Position numbers and translations under genes: made by a program. From positions 1 through 64,000 of the forward strand of contig JBIOVI010000007.1 in NCBI GenBank assembly GCA_044867645.1: a stretch of 64,000 bases of DNA. The letters are read 5' to 3'. Each line of letters opens with the position of its first letter. Within the stretch, counting starts at the first letter, position 1. This document shows, piece by piece, positions 1 through 8,141 of the stretch. The DNA comes from VRUE01 sp044867645 (GTDB lineage: Bacteria > Actinomycetota > Thermoleophilia > Solirubrobacterales > 70-9). The notes under the pieces are model-generated. The model saw only the letters and a program-made list of their open reading frames with translations. It made no database searches and was not told the DNA's origin.

Positions 1-359
1 CCTTCCCGACCTCGGTCTTCGTCGTCAAGCCCTTTGGCAAAGTCGTCATCTGCGGCGCCACCTCGGGCTTCCAGCTCGACTTCGACGTGCGCTACCTGTG
101 GATGCGCCAGAAGCAGATCATCGGCTCGCACTTCGCCAACGCATACGAGTGCATGCGGGCTAACCAGCTGATGGCCGAGGGCAAGATCCAGCCGGTGCTC
201 TGGAAGACGATGGGCTTCGAGGGTGTACCAGGGGCACACCAATTGCTGCACGAAAACAAGCACCTCGGCAAGATCTCGATCCTGGTCGGCGCCGAGTCCG
301 AGGACGAGGGCCGCAACGAGGACGGGCCCGGCGCGATCCGGGCCGAGGTTGGAGCATGA
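1..359 (+). CDS. ccr: Crotonyl-CoA carboxylase/reductase, C-terminal part (cut by window edge)
   Basis: Reading from base 3, the frame is open from the window edge and encodes the last ~118 residues of a medium-chain dehydrogenase/reductase. The stretch reads FPTSVFVVKPFGKVVICGAT, then FDVRYLWMRQKQIIGSHFAN, then HLGKISILV near the end, which matches the C-terminal part of crotonyl-CoA carboxylase/reductase. The enzyme makes ethylmalonyl-CoA from crotonyl-CoA, CO2 and NADPH in the cytoplasm. An ethylmalonyl-CoA mutase lies 1.4 kb downstream, which supports ethylmalonyl-CoA pathway use. The stop overlaps an ATG of the next gene (ATGA). The N-terminal part lies outside the window. Confidence 0.9.
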   Translation, partial: FPTSVFVVKPFGKVVICGATSGFQLDFDVRYLWMRQKQIIGSHFANAYECMRANQLMAEGKIQPVLWKTMGFEGVPGAHQLLHENKHLGKISILVGAESEDEGRNEDGPGAIRAEVGA

Positions 360-376
360 GCGGGGAAAGGGGTTCC

Positions 377-670
377 ATGGCTGAGGTCTGCACGCTCGAT
401 TGGCACATCGCCCCCTTTCGGGCCGACCGCTGGCTCGACCTCTGGGAACCTGCCGCTGCGCGGATGCCCGCATTCGGCGCCAAGAGCTGGTCGCTGACCC
501 GCTCGATCGACGACCCACTGGCCTTCCAGCAGACCTCTATCTGGGAGAGCCGCTCCGACTTCGAGCGCTACTGGTTCTCAGAGGAGATCGAGTCGGCGCG
601 GGCCGCGATCATCGACCTGCACGACCTGCCGATCCTCCCCGCCTGGCACACCCTCGTAGTCGCCGAATAA
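377..670 (+). CDS. Small ABM-like (dimeric alpha-beta barrel) protein
   Basis: This gene encodes 97 residues. An ATG at 356 overlaps the ccr stop, but a purine-rich GGGGAAAGGGG stretch sits just before the ATG at 377, so I prefer that start (MAEVCTLDWHIAPF). The pattern is a short strand, a helix rich in Arg/Trp (RADRWLDLWEPAAARMPAFG), a strand with QQTSIWESRSDFERYW and a final WHTLVVAE strand. This resembles the single-domain ferredoxin-like ABM/EthD superfamily. Such proteins range from small monooxygenases to binding proteins, so the reaction is not known. It is probably cotranscribed with ccr. Confidence 0.6.
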   Translation: MAEVCTLDWHIAPFRADRWLDLWEPAAARMPAFGAKSWSLTRSIDDPLAFQQTSIWESRSDFERYWFSEEIESARAAIIDLHDLPILPAWHTLVVAE

Positions 671-677
671 GTCGCTG

Positions 678-965
678 CTATGCCCGCTCGAGCGGGGCAA
701 GGGTTAGCCCGGCCGCGTTGAGCTGCTCCCAGTAGTGCTCGGCGGGCTCACGCGCGCCCGACCAAACGATCGCCTGACCGCTGCCGTGGATGCGCTCGGC
801 GATCTCATGGCCTCGCGCCACCGTCACGCCTGGCAGGACCTGGGCCAGCGTCTCGGCGACATGGTCGAAGGTGTTGTGGTTGTCGTTGCGGACGATCACC
901 CGCCACTCGCCACCCAGACCCGCGCCCGGCCCCGCCTCCCGTGGCTTCTCAATCGTCGTTGACAT
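678..965 (-). CDS. clpS: ATP-dependent Clp protease adaptor ClpS
   Basis: The 95-residue protein has a flexible Pro/Gly-rich N-terminus (to ~residue 20) followed by a ClpS core. The signature is VIVRNDNHNTFDHVAETL, with the Asn-Asp/Asn-Thr-Phe turn of the family. A later GHEIAERIHGSGQAIVWSG holds the helix and His typical of the N-degron pocket. ClpS binds ClpA/ClpC and delivers proteins with destabilising N-terminal residues to ClpP. It is convergent with the ABM-like gene, with only 7 nt between the stops. A GC-rich imperfect palindrome (681-699) sits at the 3' end of the reading frame. Confidence 0.93.
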   Translation of the reverse strand: MSTTIEKPREAGPGAGLGGEWRVIVRNDNHNTFDHVAETLAQVLPGVTVARGHEIAERIHGSGQAIVWSGAREPAEHYWEQLNAAGLTLAPLERA

Positions 966-997
966 CAGGTCGCATTATGCGCAATATGGACGCTGCC

Positions 998-1693
998 CTA
1001 GAAGGGGCTCGGGACGCGAATGACCGTGTCGTCAAAGCTCGCCGTGACACCCTTGGCGCTGCCGACCGCCCCGACCGAGAAACCCGACGCCCGGCCTTCC
1101 AGTTCACCCGCGGCCGCATCGGTGACGTCGGCCACCAGCTGGCCACCGACAAAGGCGAGGATGTGGCAGCTGCCCTTTTCGGGCCCAGCGGTCACGTTGA
1201 AGGCACTCAGCCGCAGTTCGTTTGCCCGGTTCAGGCCCTTCGCCCTGATCCCCTGCTCGATGTGCAGGTACCTAACCCGGCCGTCGGCCAAGACCTTCCG
1301 CAGCTGCGCCTTGCGCTGCAATGGGAAGACCGCGAGCTGGTACCCAGCGCCAGCGCCGCCGGTGCGCAGGTCGACCGCCAGGAAGGCCTTGCGCTGGACC
1401 GGCATCGGAGTGCTGCTGAGCAGGCGCCCGATCGCCGCAACCTCGAGGTCGCGACCGATCACCGGGGTTCGGTAGGCACACTCCTTCGTGCGTTTGCCGA
1501 TCGTGATCCGCAGCGCGTGATCCGAGCCGCCGCGCCCGCAGCGCTCGCCCGAGAGCTTGAGGATCTGGGCGCGCTGCGCTTCGGACTCCATGCTGTTTCG
1601 ATAGACGCCGATCGGCGCCGCACCGGCGCTCGAGGCCACGGCCAGCGCCGTTGCGAGCACGGCAAGCGAAATGACTGCTATTCGGGGTCCCAT
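998..1693 (-). CDS. Secreted protein of unknown function
   Basis: The 231-residue product starts at the ATG whose first residues are MGPRIAVISLAVLATALAVA, a clear signal peptide ending near SSAGAA. The frame is open further upstream, but that extension would overlap the start of ethylmalonyl-CoA mutase on the other strand, so the signal-peptide start is preferred. The mature part contains two Cys residues close together and a C-terminal half rich in short beta strands (VRYLHIEQGIRAKGL; CHILAFVGGQLVADVTD). I do not recognise a family. It is transcribed divergently from the mutase, with about 90 nt between starts. Confidence 0.6.
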   Translation of the reverse strand: MGPRIAVISLAVLATALAVASSAGAAPIGVYRNSMESEAQRAQILKLSGERCGRGGSDHALRITIGKRTKECAYRTPVIGRDLEVAAIGRLLSSTPMPVQRKAFLAVDLRTGGAGAGYQLAVFPLQRKAQLRKVLADGRVRYLHIEQGIRAKGLNRANELRLSAFNVTAGPEKGSCHILAFVGGQLVADVTDAAAGELEGRASGFSVGAVGSAKGVTASFDDTVIRVPSPF

Positions 1694-1784
1694 CTCCGCC
1701 AGCCTAAACACAGGTTCGGGGAAAAGATGCGCGCTGTGACGAATGAACGCCGTCTTTCCCCTTGTGGCAAATATCATTGACGCA

Positions 1785-3779
1785 ATGCCCGAGCACCGAC
1801 TCCCCGATCGCGACCGCCCTTGGGTGATGCGCACCTACGCCGGCCATTCCGATGCCCGCCGTTCAAACGAGCTCTACAAGGGCAACCTTGCCAAGGGCCA
1901 GACCGGCCTCTCGGTCGCCTTCGACCTGCCGACCCAGACCGGCTACGACCCCGACCACGTACTCGCTCGCGGCGAGGTCGGCAAGGTCGGCGTCTCGATC
2001 GCCCACAAGGGGGACATGCACCAGCTCCTCGACGGGATTCCCCTCGATGGGATGAACACCTCGATGACGATCAACGCGACCGCCGCCTGGCTGCTCGGCC
2101 TCTACGTCACCGTCGCCGAGGAGAACGGGGTCGAGCGCGCCCAGCTGAAGGGGACCACCCAGAACGACATCATCAAGGAGTACCTCTCGCGCGGAACCTA
2201 CGCGTTTCCGCCTGAGCCCTCGATGCGGCTGATCGCCGACATGGTCGCCTTCACCGTCAACGAGGTGCCGAGCTGGAACCCAACCAACATCTGCAGCTAC
2301 CACCTGCAGGAGGCCGGGGCGACGCCGGTACAGGAGATCGCCTACGCGCTCTCGACGGGGATCGCTGTCCTCGACGAGGTGAAGGCGCGCGGCCAGGTCT
2401 CCGAGGCAGACTTCCCCAAGGTCTTCGGCCGCATCTCCTTCTTCGTCAATGCCGGCATCAGGCTGATCGAGGAGATCGCCAAGCTGCGCGCGATGGGTCG
2501 TCTCTGGAACGAGATCGGCCGCGAGCGCTACGGGGTCACGGACGAGAAGATGCTGCGCTTCCGCTACGGCGTCCAGGTCAACTCGCTCGGCCTGACCGAG
2601 GCCCAGCCCGAGAACAACATCCAGCGGATCGTGCTCGAGGCCTTGGCAGTGACGCTGAGTCGCGACGCCCGCGCCCGGGCGCTGCAACTGCCCGCCTGGA
2701 ACGAGGCGATGGGCCTCCCCCGGCCCTGGGATCAGCAGTGGAGCCTGCGCATCCAGCAAGTCCTCGCCAACGAGACCGACCTGCTCGAGTACCCGGACAT
2801 CTTCGAGGGCTCGAAGGTGATGGACGGCCTGGTCGAGGAGCTGACCGAGGGCGCCCGCGCCGAGATGGCGGTAGTCGAGGAGCACGGCGGAGCGGTCGCC
2901 GCGGTCCCCTACATGAAGGCGCGCCTGGTCGAGTCTCACCGCGAGCGAGTGGCGCGGATCGAGAGCGGCGAGCAGGTGGTCGTCGGCCAGAACGCCTACA
3001 AGGAGAGCGAGGACTCCCCCCTCACCGCCGGCGCCGACGGAGGCATCCTCACCCCCGACCCCGAGGTCGAGCGCGAACGGATCGAGGCCCTGGAGCGCTG
3101 GAAGGCAGAGCGCGACGCAAGCGCGGTCCAGGCGGCTCTCGAGGAGCTCGGGCGGGTGGCCGCCGACGAGAGCGCAAACGTGATGCCCGCTACGATCGCC
3201 GCCGCCAAGGCGGGCGCGACGACCGGCGAGTGGTCCGCGGTCCTGCGCGACGCCTTCGGCGCCTACCGCGCACCGACCGGCGTCGACGGCGCCGCGCCCC
3301 CCGGCCACCCCGACGAGCTGGCGGCGATCCGCGCCCGCGTCGACGAGGTCTCGGAGCGGATCGGCCACCGGATCAAGATCCTCGTCGGCAAGCCCGGCCT
3401 CGACGGTCACTCCAACGGCTCCGAGCAGATCGCGCTGCGCGCCCGCGACGCCGGCATGGAGGTGATCTACCAGGGCATCCGCCTCACCCCCGAGGAGATC
3501 GCCGAGTCGGCGCTGCAGGAGGACGTCGACGTGGTCGGGCTCTCGATCCTCTCCGGCTCCCACCTGGAGCTGGTGCCGGAGATCGTGCGGCGCCTGCGCG
3601 ACGAGGAAGTCGACGTTCCCGTCGTGGTCGGCGGGATCATCCCCGCCGCTGACGCGAAGCGGCTGCGCGATGCCGGGGTAGCCGGCGTCTACACGCCCAA
3701 GGACTTCGACATCAACCGGATCATGGGCGAGATCGTCGCGCTGGTGGAGCAGCGGGCGGTCGCCGCGGCGACCGCCTAA
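1785..3779 (+). CDS. ecm: Ethylmalonyl-CoA mutase (B12-dependent, MeaA type)
   Basis: The 664-residue protein has the acyl-CoA mutase TIM barrel followed by a C-terminal cobalamin-binding domain. The barrel includes RTYAGHS, GQTGLSVAFDLPTQTGYDPD, MNTSMTINATAAWLL and ICSYHLQEAGATPVQE. The cobalamin domain has GKPGLDGHSNGSEQ (the DxHxxG base-off motif), then LSILSGSH and VVVGGIIP. The compact length and the GYDPDHVLARGEVGKVGVSI stretch match the ethylmalonyl-CoA mutase/MeaA clade better than true methylmalonyl-CoA mutase. It converts ethylmalonyl-CoA to methylsuccinyl-CoA downstream of Ccr. I chose the ATG at 1785; an in-frame ATG at 1743 would add 14 residues without family support. Confidence 0.9.
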   Translation: MPEHRLPDRDRPWVMRTYAGHSDARRSNELYKGNLAKGQTGLSVAFDLPTQTGYDPDHVLARGEVGKVGVSIAHKGDMHQLLDGIPLDGMNTSMTINATAAWLLGLYVTVAEENGVERAQLKGTTQNDIIKEYLSRGTYAFPPEPSMRLIADMVAFTVNEVPSWNPTNICSYHLQEAGATPVQEIAYALSTGIAVLDEVKARGQVSEADFPKVFGRISFFVNAGIRLIEEIAKLRAMGRLWNEIGRERYGVTDEKMLRFRYGVQVNSLGLTEAQPENNIQRIVLEALAVTLSRDARARALQLPAWNEAMGLPRPWDQQWSLRIQQVLANETDLLEYPDIFEGSKVMDGLVEELTEGARAEMAVVEEHGGAVAAVPYMKARLVESHRERVARIESGEQVVVGQNAYKESEDSPLTAGADGGILTPDPEVERERIEALERWKAERDASAVQAALEELGRVAADESANVMPATIAAAKAGATTGEWSAVLRDAFGAYRAPTGVDGAAPPGHPDELAAIRARVDEVSERIGHRIKILVGKPGLDGHSNGSEQIALRARDAGMEVIYQGIRLTPEEIAESALQEDVDVVGLSILSGSHLELVPEIVRRLRDEEVDVPVVVGGIIPAADAKRLRDAGVAGVYTPKDFDINRIMGEIVALVEQRAVAAATA

Positions 3780-3812
3780 GCGGCTCTGGCACAGCGTCAA
3801 AGGCGGAGCCGC
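3780..3812 (+). terminator. Hairpin after ethylmalonyl-CoA mutase gene
   Basis: GCGGCTC (3780-3786) and GAGCCGC (3806-3812) form a perfect 7-bp stem with a 19-nt loop, starting directly after the mutase stop codon and ending 14 nt before the next ATG. There is no T-tract, so it may be a weak terminator, an attenuator or an mRNA-stabilising hairpin. Confidence 0.35.
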
Positions 3813-3826
3813 GCCACAATGACCCT

Positions 3827-4393
3827 ATGAGCGAGCTGAACGGGGATCGCTCGGCCTGGCTGCGCTGCTACCGCTGCTGGTCCCGAAACCTCGAGATCCA
3901 AATCCATTACGACGCGATCCGCCGGGTCGACCCGGAGACCGCTATTCCCACCGAAGGGATCGACGAAGTGCAGGAATCGGTCGTGCAGTGCCTCGACTGC
4001 ATGCACGACCAGCCCCATCTGACCTTCCAGGACGATCGGGTGGTGCCGATCGAGGATCGCTGGGAGCGAATGATCGCCGGCACCCCATGGGTCGCTTCCT
4101 GCACGGTCACCGTCGATCAGGACCGAGTCGAGAGCTGCGCTGGCCCCGAAGCGGCCGAATTGCTTGCCTACGGCGCGCTGGGCGAGGCGGGCGTGCGCGA
4201 GTTCTTCGCCCATGTCCGCTTCCACAAGCACGACGAGGAGCGAATCGTCGTTCACATGCTGGTCGAGCTCTACGCCCGCTCGGCCGAGGAGGCGACCGAA
4301 GTCCTCGAAGCCGCCGCTCACGGCCCGCTCGAGATCACCTCCCTCGCCGAGGAGTCGCGCCCCCCGGCGCACGCTTCGGACGAGGCCCACTGA
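3827..4393 (+). CDS. Unknown protein with two CxxC pairs (zinc-ribbon-like)
   Basis: The product is 188 residues and has no signal peptide. The N-terminal half contains CYRC (residues 14-17) and CLDC (55-58), spaced as in a zinc ribbon. The C-terminal half looks like a compact alpha/beta domain (WVASCTVTVDQD; HVRFHKHDEERIVVHMLVEL). I do not recognise the family. It follows the ethylmalonyl-CoA mutase gene, and its stop lies just before the probable start of the first lyase-like gene. A metal-binding regulatory or accessory role is possible but unproven. Confidence 0.6.
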   Translation: MSELNGDRSAWLRCYRCWSRNLEIQIHYDAIRRVDPETAIPTEGIDEVQESVVQCLDCMHDQPHLTFQDDRVVPIEDRWERMIAGTPWVASCTVTVDQDRVESCAGPEAAELLAYGALGEAGVREFFAHVRFHKHDEERIVVHMLVELYARSAEEATEVLEAAAHGPLEITSLAEESRPPAHASDEAH

Positions 4394-4401
4394 CCATCGC
4401 T

Positions 4402-5142
4402 TTGGCCCGCCTCATACATTTCCTGACCGCTTCCCTCCTCGTCGCCATCCTGTTCGCCCCCACTGCGGCTTCGGCCTCGCATAGCGGCAAGGTCCTCTTC
4501 CGCGGCGACTTCGACGGTGGCTTCGACGGCTGGCACGTGCAGTCTCTCGGCAACCGGGCAACGCTCTTCGGCAGTGGTGCCCTAGAGGGCGCGGGGGCAG
4601 CTCGCTTCGAGGTTCGCGACGGCGACGTCGAGCCCGACACCGGCTCGGAGCGCTCCGAGGTCTCCGGGCCCACCTTTGAGGAAGGGCAGGACCTCTACAT
4701 TCGCGACGCGATTCGCGTTCCCGCCTCCAACACCTACTCAGTGCCCTGGCAGATCGTCCAGCAGCTGCACGAGGAAAACTGGAGCGGCTCGCCGGGGATG
4801 GCGGTGATGCTCGACAACAGGCGGGCTCTGAAACTCGGCAGCGGCGACAGCTCGCGGACCTTCTGGCAAGGACCGCCCCTGCGGGCTGACCGCTGGTACG
4901 ACCTGGTCTACCGGGTGAAGCTCTCGCGGGATCCCGGCTCGGGCTTCGTCGAAGTCTGGCTCGACGGAGCCCGACAGAGGCTCGCCAACGGCAAGACGCG
5001 AATCTACGGTCGGACGATCCAAGCGGCCGAGACCCATCTGAAGGCCGGCATCTACCGCTCCAAGTCGAGCAGCGGCACCAGCGTCGTCGAACACGACGCG
5101 ATCGTCGTCGGCACCAGCTACGCCGCCGTGATGGCGAGCTGA
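4402..5142 (+). CDS. Secreted polysaccharide lyase-like protein 1 (heparin lyase I fold)
   Basis: About 246 residues. No ATG precedes the signal sequence, so I chose TTG at 4402 (reads as M-ARLIHFLTASLLVAILF), giving a signal peptide that ends near ASAS. CTG at 4390 is an alternative start. The mature protein is a single jelly-roll domain: DTGSERSEVSGP, PWQIVQQLHEENWSGSPGMA, RWYDLVYRVKLS and GFVEVWLDGARQ. These match the Polysacc_lyase family (heparinase I and glucuronan lyase relatives). It probably cleaves a uronic-acid-containing glycan outside the cell. It is the shortest of three tandem paralogs and has no Pro-rich linker. Confidence 0.75.
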   Translation: MARLIHFLTASLLVAILFAPTAASASHSGKVLFRGDFDGGFDGWHVQSLGNRATLFGSGALEGAGAARFEVRDGDVEPDTGSERSEVSGPTFEEGQDLYIRDAIRVPASNTYSVPWQIVQQLHEENWSGSPGMAVMLDNRRALKLGSGDSSRTFWQGPPLRADRWYDLVYRVKLSRDPGSGFVEVWLDGARQRLANGKTRIYGRTIQAAETHLKAGIYRSKSSSGTSVVEHDAIVVGTSYAAVMAS

Positions 5143-5281
5143 GCAGAACCTGTCCCGAGCTGAACGCGGCCCGATTCTCCTCTGTTAAGAAGGCTGGACG
5201 AACATATGAGGGACGCCCTACACTGCGGCTCTAGACGCGCCGGTCTGGGATCTGGCGCAAGCGGGTATCAGGGGTTATCGA

Positions 5282-6502
5282 ATGCTCAGTCTGCTGACTA
5301 ATACAAGGGAGTCTGGTCGGCTTTTCGTCGGCATAGCCGCATTTGCGGTGATGCTGCTGGTGGCCAGCCTGCTCGCGCTGGGGATCGGGCTTACCGGAAA
5401 GCAAAGGGAGCAAGGGGCTTTGCAGATCGGCAACAAGGATCTCGGCCGGTTTCGCTCCGTCCCGGGGAGGACGGGACTCAAGGGGAAGCGGTTCGCCCAT
5501 CGCCTCGCCAAGGTCTCGCCGCGCATAGCCGCCACTCCCGCCGTGAACGAATCCGAGGAACCCTCGGCACCAGCGACGCCCAAGGTCGAGGAGCAGCTGA
5601 CCGCGATCGAGACCCCGGCGGGCTCATCCAACCCCCCCGCGTCCCAGCCGGAACCGGCCCCCACGCCCGGCCCGGGTCCCACGCCAAGCCCTGAACCCGA
5701 ACCGTCTCCCGGTCCCGGCCCCAGTCCCGAACCGCCCCCCGCTCCCAGCCCCGAACCCCCTCCGCCGCCGGCTCCAGAACCTGAGCCGGAACCCGCTCCA
5801 CCACCACCACCACCGCCACCGCCGCAGCCGCAGCCGGCTGGCGAAATCCTCTTCAAGGCGACCTTCGACTCAACGAGCGGATTCGCGGGCTGGTACGTGC
5901 AGTCGCTACCCGGCCGTGCCTCCACCTCCACCTCCGACCCCTTCGAAGGAGCCCGAGCGGCCCGCTTCGAAGTCCGCGACGGCGACGTCGAGCCCGACAC
6001 CGGCTCGGAGCGCTCCGAGCTCTCCGGGCCAACCTTCAACGAGGGCGAAGACCTCTACTTCCGCGACGCGATTCAGATTCCCGCCAACAGCACCTACCAG
6101 GGACCGTGGCAGATCATCCAGCAGCTGCACGAGGAGAACTGGAGCGGCTCGCCCGGGATGGCGGTCTTCCTCGACTCCCAGCCCGCCCTGCGCCTCGGTG
6201 CCGGCGACGGATCGCCCACTTACTGGACCAGCTCCCAGCTCCAGAAAGAGCGCTGGTATGAGCTCATCTACCGGGTCAACCTCTCCCGCGACCCGAGCGT
6301 GGGCTTCGTCGAAGTCTGGCTCGACGGCGTCCAGCAGGTCTTGGACAACGGTCAAACTCGTGCCTACGGACAGACCATCCAGACGACCGAAACCTACCTC
6401 AAGGTCGGCATCTACCGCTCGAAGTCGAGCACCGGCACCAGCATCGTCGAGCACGACAGCATCGTCGTCGGCACCAGTCTCGCCGCGGTGATGGGCGCTT
6501 AG
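5282..6502 (+). CDS. Membrane-anchored polysaccharide lyase-like protein 2
   Basis: This 406-residue paralog begins with a short basic segment and a transmembrane helix (~15-37, LFVGIAAFAVMLLVASLLAL). No clear cleavage site follows, so it is likely anchored. Residues ~118-185 are an extreme Pro/Glu/Gly/Ser spacer (blocks such as PEPEPAPPPPPPPPPQPQP) able to cross the cell wall. The lyase domain (~187-406) repeats the family motifs DTGSERSELSGP, PWQIIQQLHEENWSG and GFVEVWLDGVQQ. A 139-nt gap separates it from the first paralog. The expected activity is cleavage of uronic-acid polysaccharide at the cell surface; substrate is unknown. Confidence 0.8.
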   Translation: MLSLLTNTRESGRLFVGIAAFAVMLLVASLLALGIGLTGKQREQGALQIGNKDLGRFRSVPGRTGLKGKRFAHRLAKVSPRIAATPAVNESEEPSAPATPKVEEQLTAIETPAGSSNPPASQPEPAPTPGPGPTPSPEPEPSPGPGPSPEPPPAPSPEPPPPPAPEPEPEPAPPPPPPPPPQPQPAGEILFKATFDSTSGFAGWYVQSLPGRASTSTSDPFEGARAARFEVRDGDVEPDTGSERSELSGPTFNEGEDLYFRDAIQIPANSTYQGPWQIIQQLHEENWSGSPGMAVFLDSQPALRLGAGDGSPTYWTSSQLQKERWYELIYRVNLSRDPSVGFVEVWLDGVQQVLDNGQTRAYGQTIQTTETYLKVGIYRSKSSTGTSIVEHDSIVVGTSLAAVMGA

Positions 6503-6641
6503 AGAGCTCGGCCAAAACCTCGTAGTGGCCGGCACTGCCGGGCGGAACAGACGATGCAACATCGCGTTGGGGTGACGGACATGCGTCCAGTCGGGCGCCG
6601 GAGAACTCGCGTGCCCCGCACCAGCGGACGAACAGGTCGGG

Positions 6642-7694
6642 GTGCCGAACCCACTCGATACCCCCAAGGCTCTCAGTCACCCAGCGGGCGCCCGTGCTCT
6701 GGCGCTGGGCGTAGCGCTTGCACTCGCATTCGCTCTGACGCTGTCTGTCGCCGCGACCAAGGCGCAGGCGCAGGACACCTCGGCAACCACGAGTCAGGGC
6801 CCCGCCGGCTCCCCGGGAAAGACGATCGAAAGCAAGGCTTCCATGTACGCGGCGCGGCGTGTAACCAGCCGCCACAGCCGGCGCAGGCATAAGAAGCCGG
6901 TGGCTCCCACCCCGGCGCTCCAGCCCTCTCCCGCCCCGGAATCCAATCCAGCCCCTGGAACGAGCCCGACTTCGACTCCATCGACCGAACCCAGTCCGGC
7001 CCCGGCGCCCGAATCGACCCCGACCCAGGCTCCCCTGCCCAGCGGCGTGCTCTTCCGCGGCAACTTCGACGTCGGCTTCAAAGGCTGGTACGTGCAGTCG
7101 CTGAGCACGCGGGCCACGCTGTTTGGAACCGGCGCCTTCCAGGGTGCCCAGGCGGCCCGCTTCGAAGTTCGCCAGGGCGACGTCGAGCCAGACACCGGTT
7201 CGCAGCGCTCCGAGGTCTCCGGACCCACCTTCGAGGAAGGCCAGGACCTCTACATCCGCGACGCGATCCGGGTTCCCTCCTCTAACTCCTACTCGGCGCC
7301 CTGGCAGATCATCCAGCAGCTGCACGAGGAGAACTGGAGCGGCTCGCCTGGGATGGCGGTCTTCCTCGACAACAAACGGGCGCTGAAGCTCGGCGCCGGC
7401 GACGGCTCGCCGACCTTCTGGCAGGGACCCTCGCTGCAGCCCGACCGCTGGTATGACCTCGTCTACCGGGTGAAGCTCGCCCAGGGCTCGAGCGCGGGCT
7501 TCGTCGAAGTTTGGCTCGATGGCGTCCAGCAGGCCATGGCCAACGGCCAAACGCGGATCTACGGGCAGACGATCCAGACGACCGAAACCTACCTCAAGGC
7601 CGGCATCTACCGCTCCAAGTCGAGCACCGGCACCAGCGTCGTCGAACACGACGCGATCGTCGTCGGCACCAGTCTCGGGGCCGTAACAAACTGA
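6642..7694 (+). CDS. Secreted polysaccharide lyase-like protein 3
   Basis: 350 residues from a GTG start. The N-terminus is a signal peptide (ARALALGVALALAFALTLSV, cut near QAQ). A basic stretch (RRVTSRHSRRRHKK, ~72-85) follows, then a Pro/Ser/Thr linker (~88-133) and a lyase domain (~135-350). Motifs are DTGSQRSEVSGP, PWQIIQQLHEENWSG and GFVEVWLDGVQQ. The basic patch could bind an anionic polymer. The three lyase genes share domain but differ in N-terminal delivery, which suggests duplication followed by placement at different distances from the membrane. The enzyme assignment rests on fold motifs only. Confidence 0.78.
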   Translation: MPNPLDTPKALSHPAGARALALGVALALAFALTLSVAATKAQAQDTSATTSQGPAGSPGKTIESKASMYAARRVTSRHSRRRHKKPVAPTPALQPSPAPESNPAPGTSPTSTPSTEPSPAPAPESTPTQAPLPSGVLFRGNFDVGFKGWYVQSLSTRATLFGTGAFQGAQAARFEVRQGDVEPDTGSQRSEVSGPTFEEGQDLYIRDAIRVPSSNSYSAPWQIIQQLHEENWSGSPGMAVFLDNKRALKLGAGDGSPTFWQGPSLQPDRWYDLVYRVKLAQGSSAGFVEVWLDGVQQAMANGQTRIYGQTIQTTETYLKAGIYRSKSSTGTSVVEHDAIVVGTSLGAVTN

Positions 7695-8141
7695 CCGGTA
7701 CCAGCTCGGCTCGGGTCCTCTACCGGCGAGGTTGCTTGCCCAAACCCGGCGGAAGGTCTACCCGAAAAGCCGATCGCACGGTACAGTGATCTCGGTTGGG
7801 CGCAACCTCAACCGGGCGGAAGCGTTAATACCGAAGAGACGTGTACGCCCCAGACCCCAATCTCGTCGCGTCGCGGCCATCGAAGCCTTGAACGCAGTCC
7901 AAAGGAGGCTCATCCGCAGGCGCGCGAGAGCGAGGGAGTCGAATATTCGTCCGATAAGCCGCGCTGGGGACGGCTATTGCAAAGTCTGCTGCCAACCTCA
8001 TGGGTGACGGTTTATGGCCGAAATGTTTACCCGATGGAGATCCACCTCGTTTATGACTATGTTCTGAGCGAGAGCGCTGGAAATAAAACATAGTTTTTCT
8101 TGCATAACTCACATTTTTTTCTGACACCCCCCAGAACCCCA
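7695..8141. other. 447-nt intergenic region before the polysaccharide locus
   Basis: No convincing gene is present. The left part is GC-rich with small inverted repeats (GGTTG 7794-7798 / CAACC 7803-7807). From about 7940 the sequence becomes distinctly AT-richer than anything nearby. It includes a possible hairpin at 7991-8018, an AAAAC/GTTTT inverted repeat at 8085-8097 and T-tracts just before the ATG at 8142. No Shine-Dalgarno sequence precedes that ATG. The region most likely holds the promoter and an untranslated leader for the initiating transferase gene. Confidence 0.5.
7991..8018 (+). promoter_or_regulatory. Possible leader hairpin
   Basis: The arms GCCA-ACC-TCA and TGA-c-GGT-tta-TGGC can pair around a TGGG loop, with a 1-nt and a 3-nt bulge. 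It lies about 125 nt upstream of the sugar-transferase start in an AT-rich leader. It does not match any riboswitch I can recall in full, so it is only a candidate structured element. Confidence 0.25.

Noticed and set aside
681..699. Bidirectional terminator at the clpS 3' end
   Set aside because: The palindrome is imperfect, lies within the last codons of clpS and has no T-tract on either side.
1785..3779. Canonical methylmalonyl-CoA mutase
   Set aside because: Shorter single-subunit form with ethylmalonyl-CoA mutase-type motifs and a neighbouring ccr gene; the catalytic specificity is still inferred.
1863..3800. 645-residue minus-strand open frame
   Set aside because: It is antisense to ethylmalonyl-CoA mutase and has no recognisable motif.
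7960..8025. Possible cyclic di-GMP or cyclic di-AMP riboswitch
   Set aside because: Only short fragments (for example GGGTGA and CAAAG) resemble the consensus; the required conserved cores and pairing order are absent.
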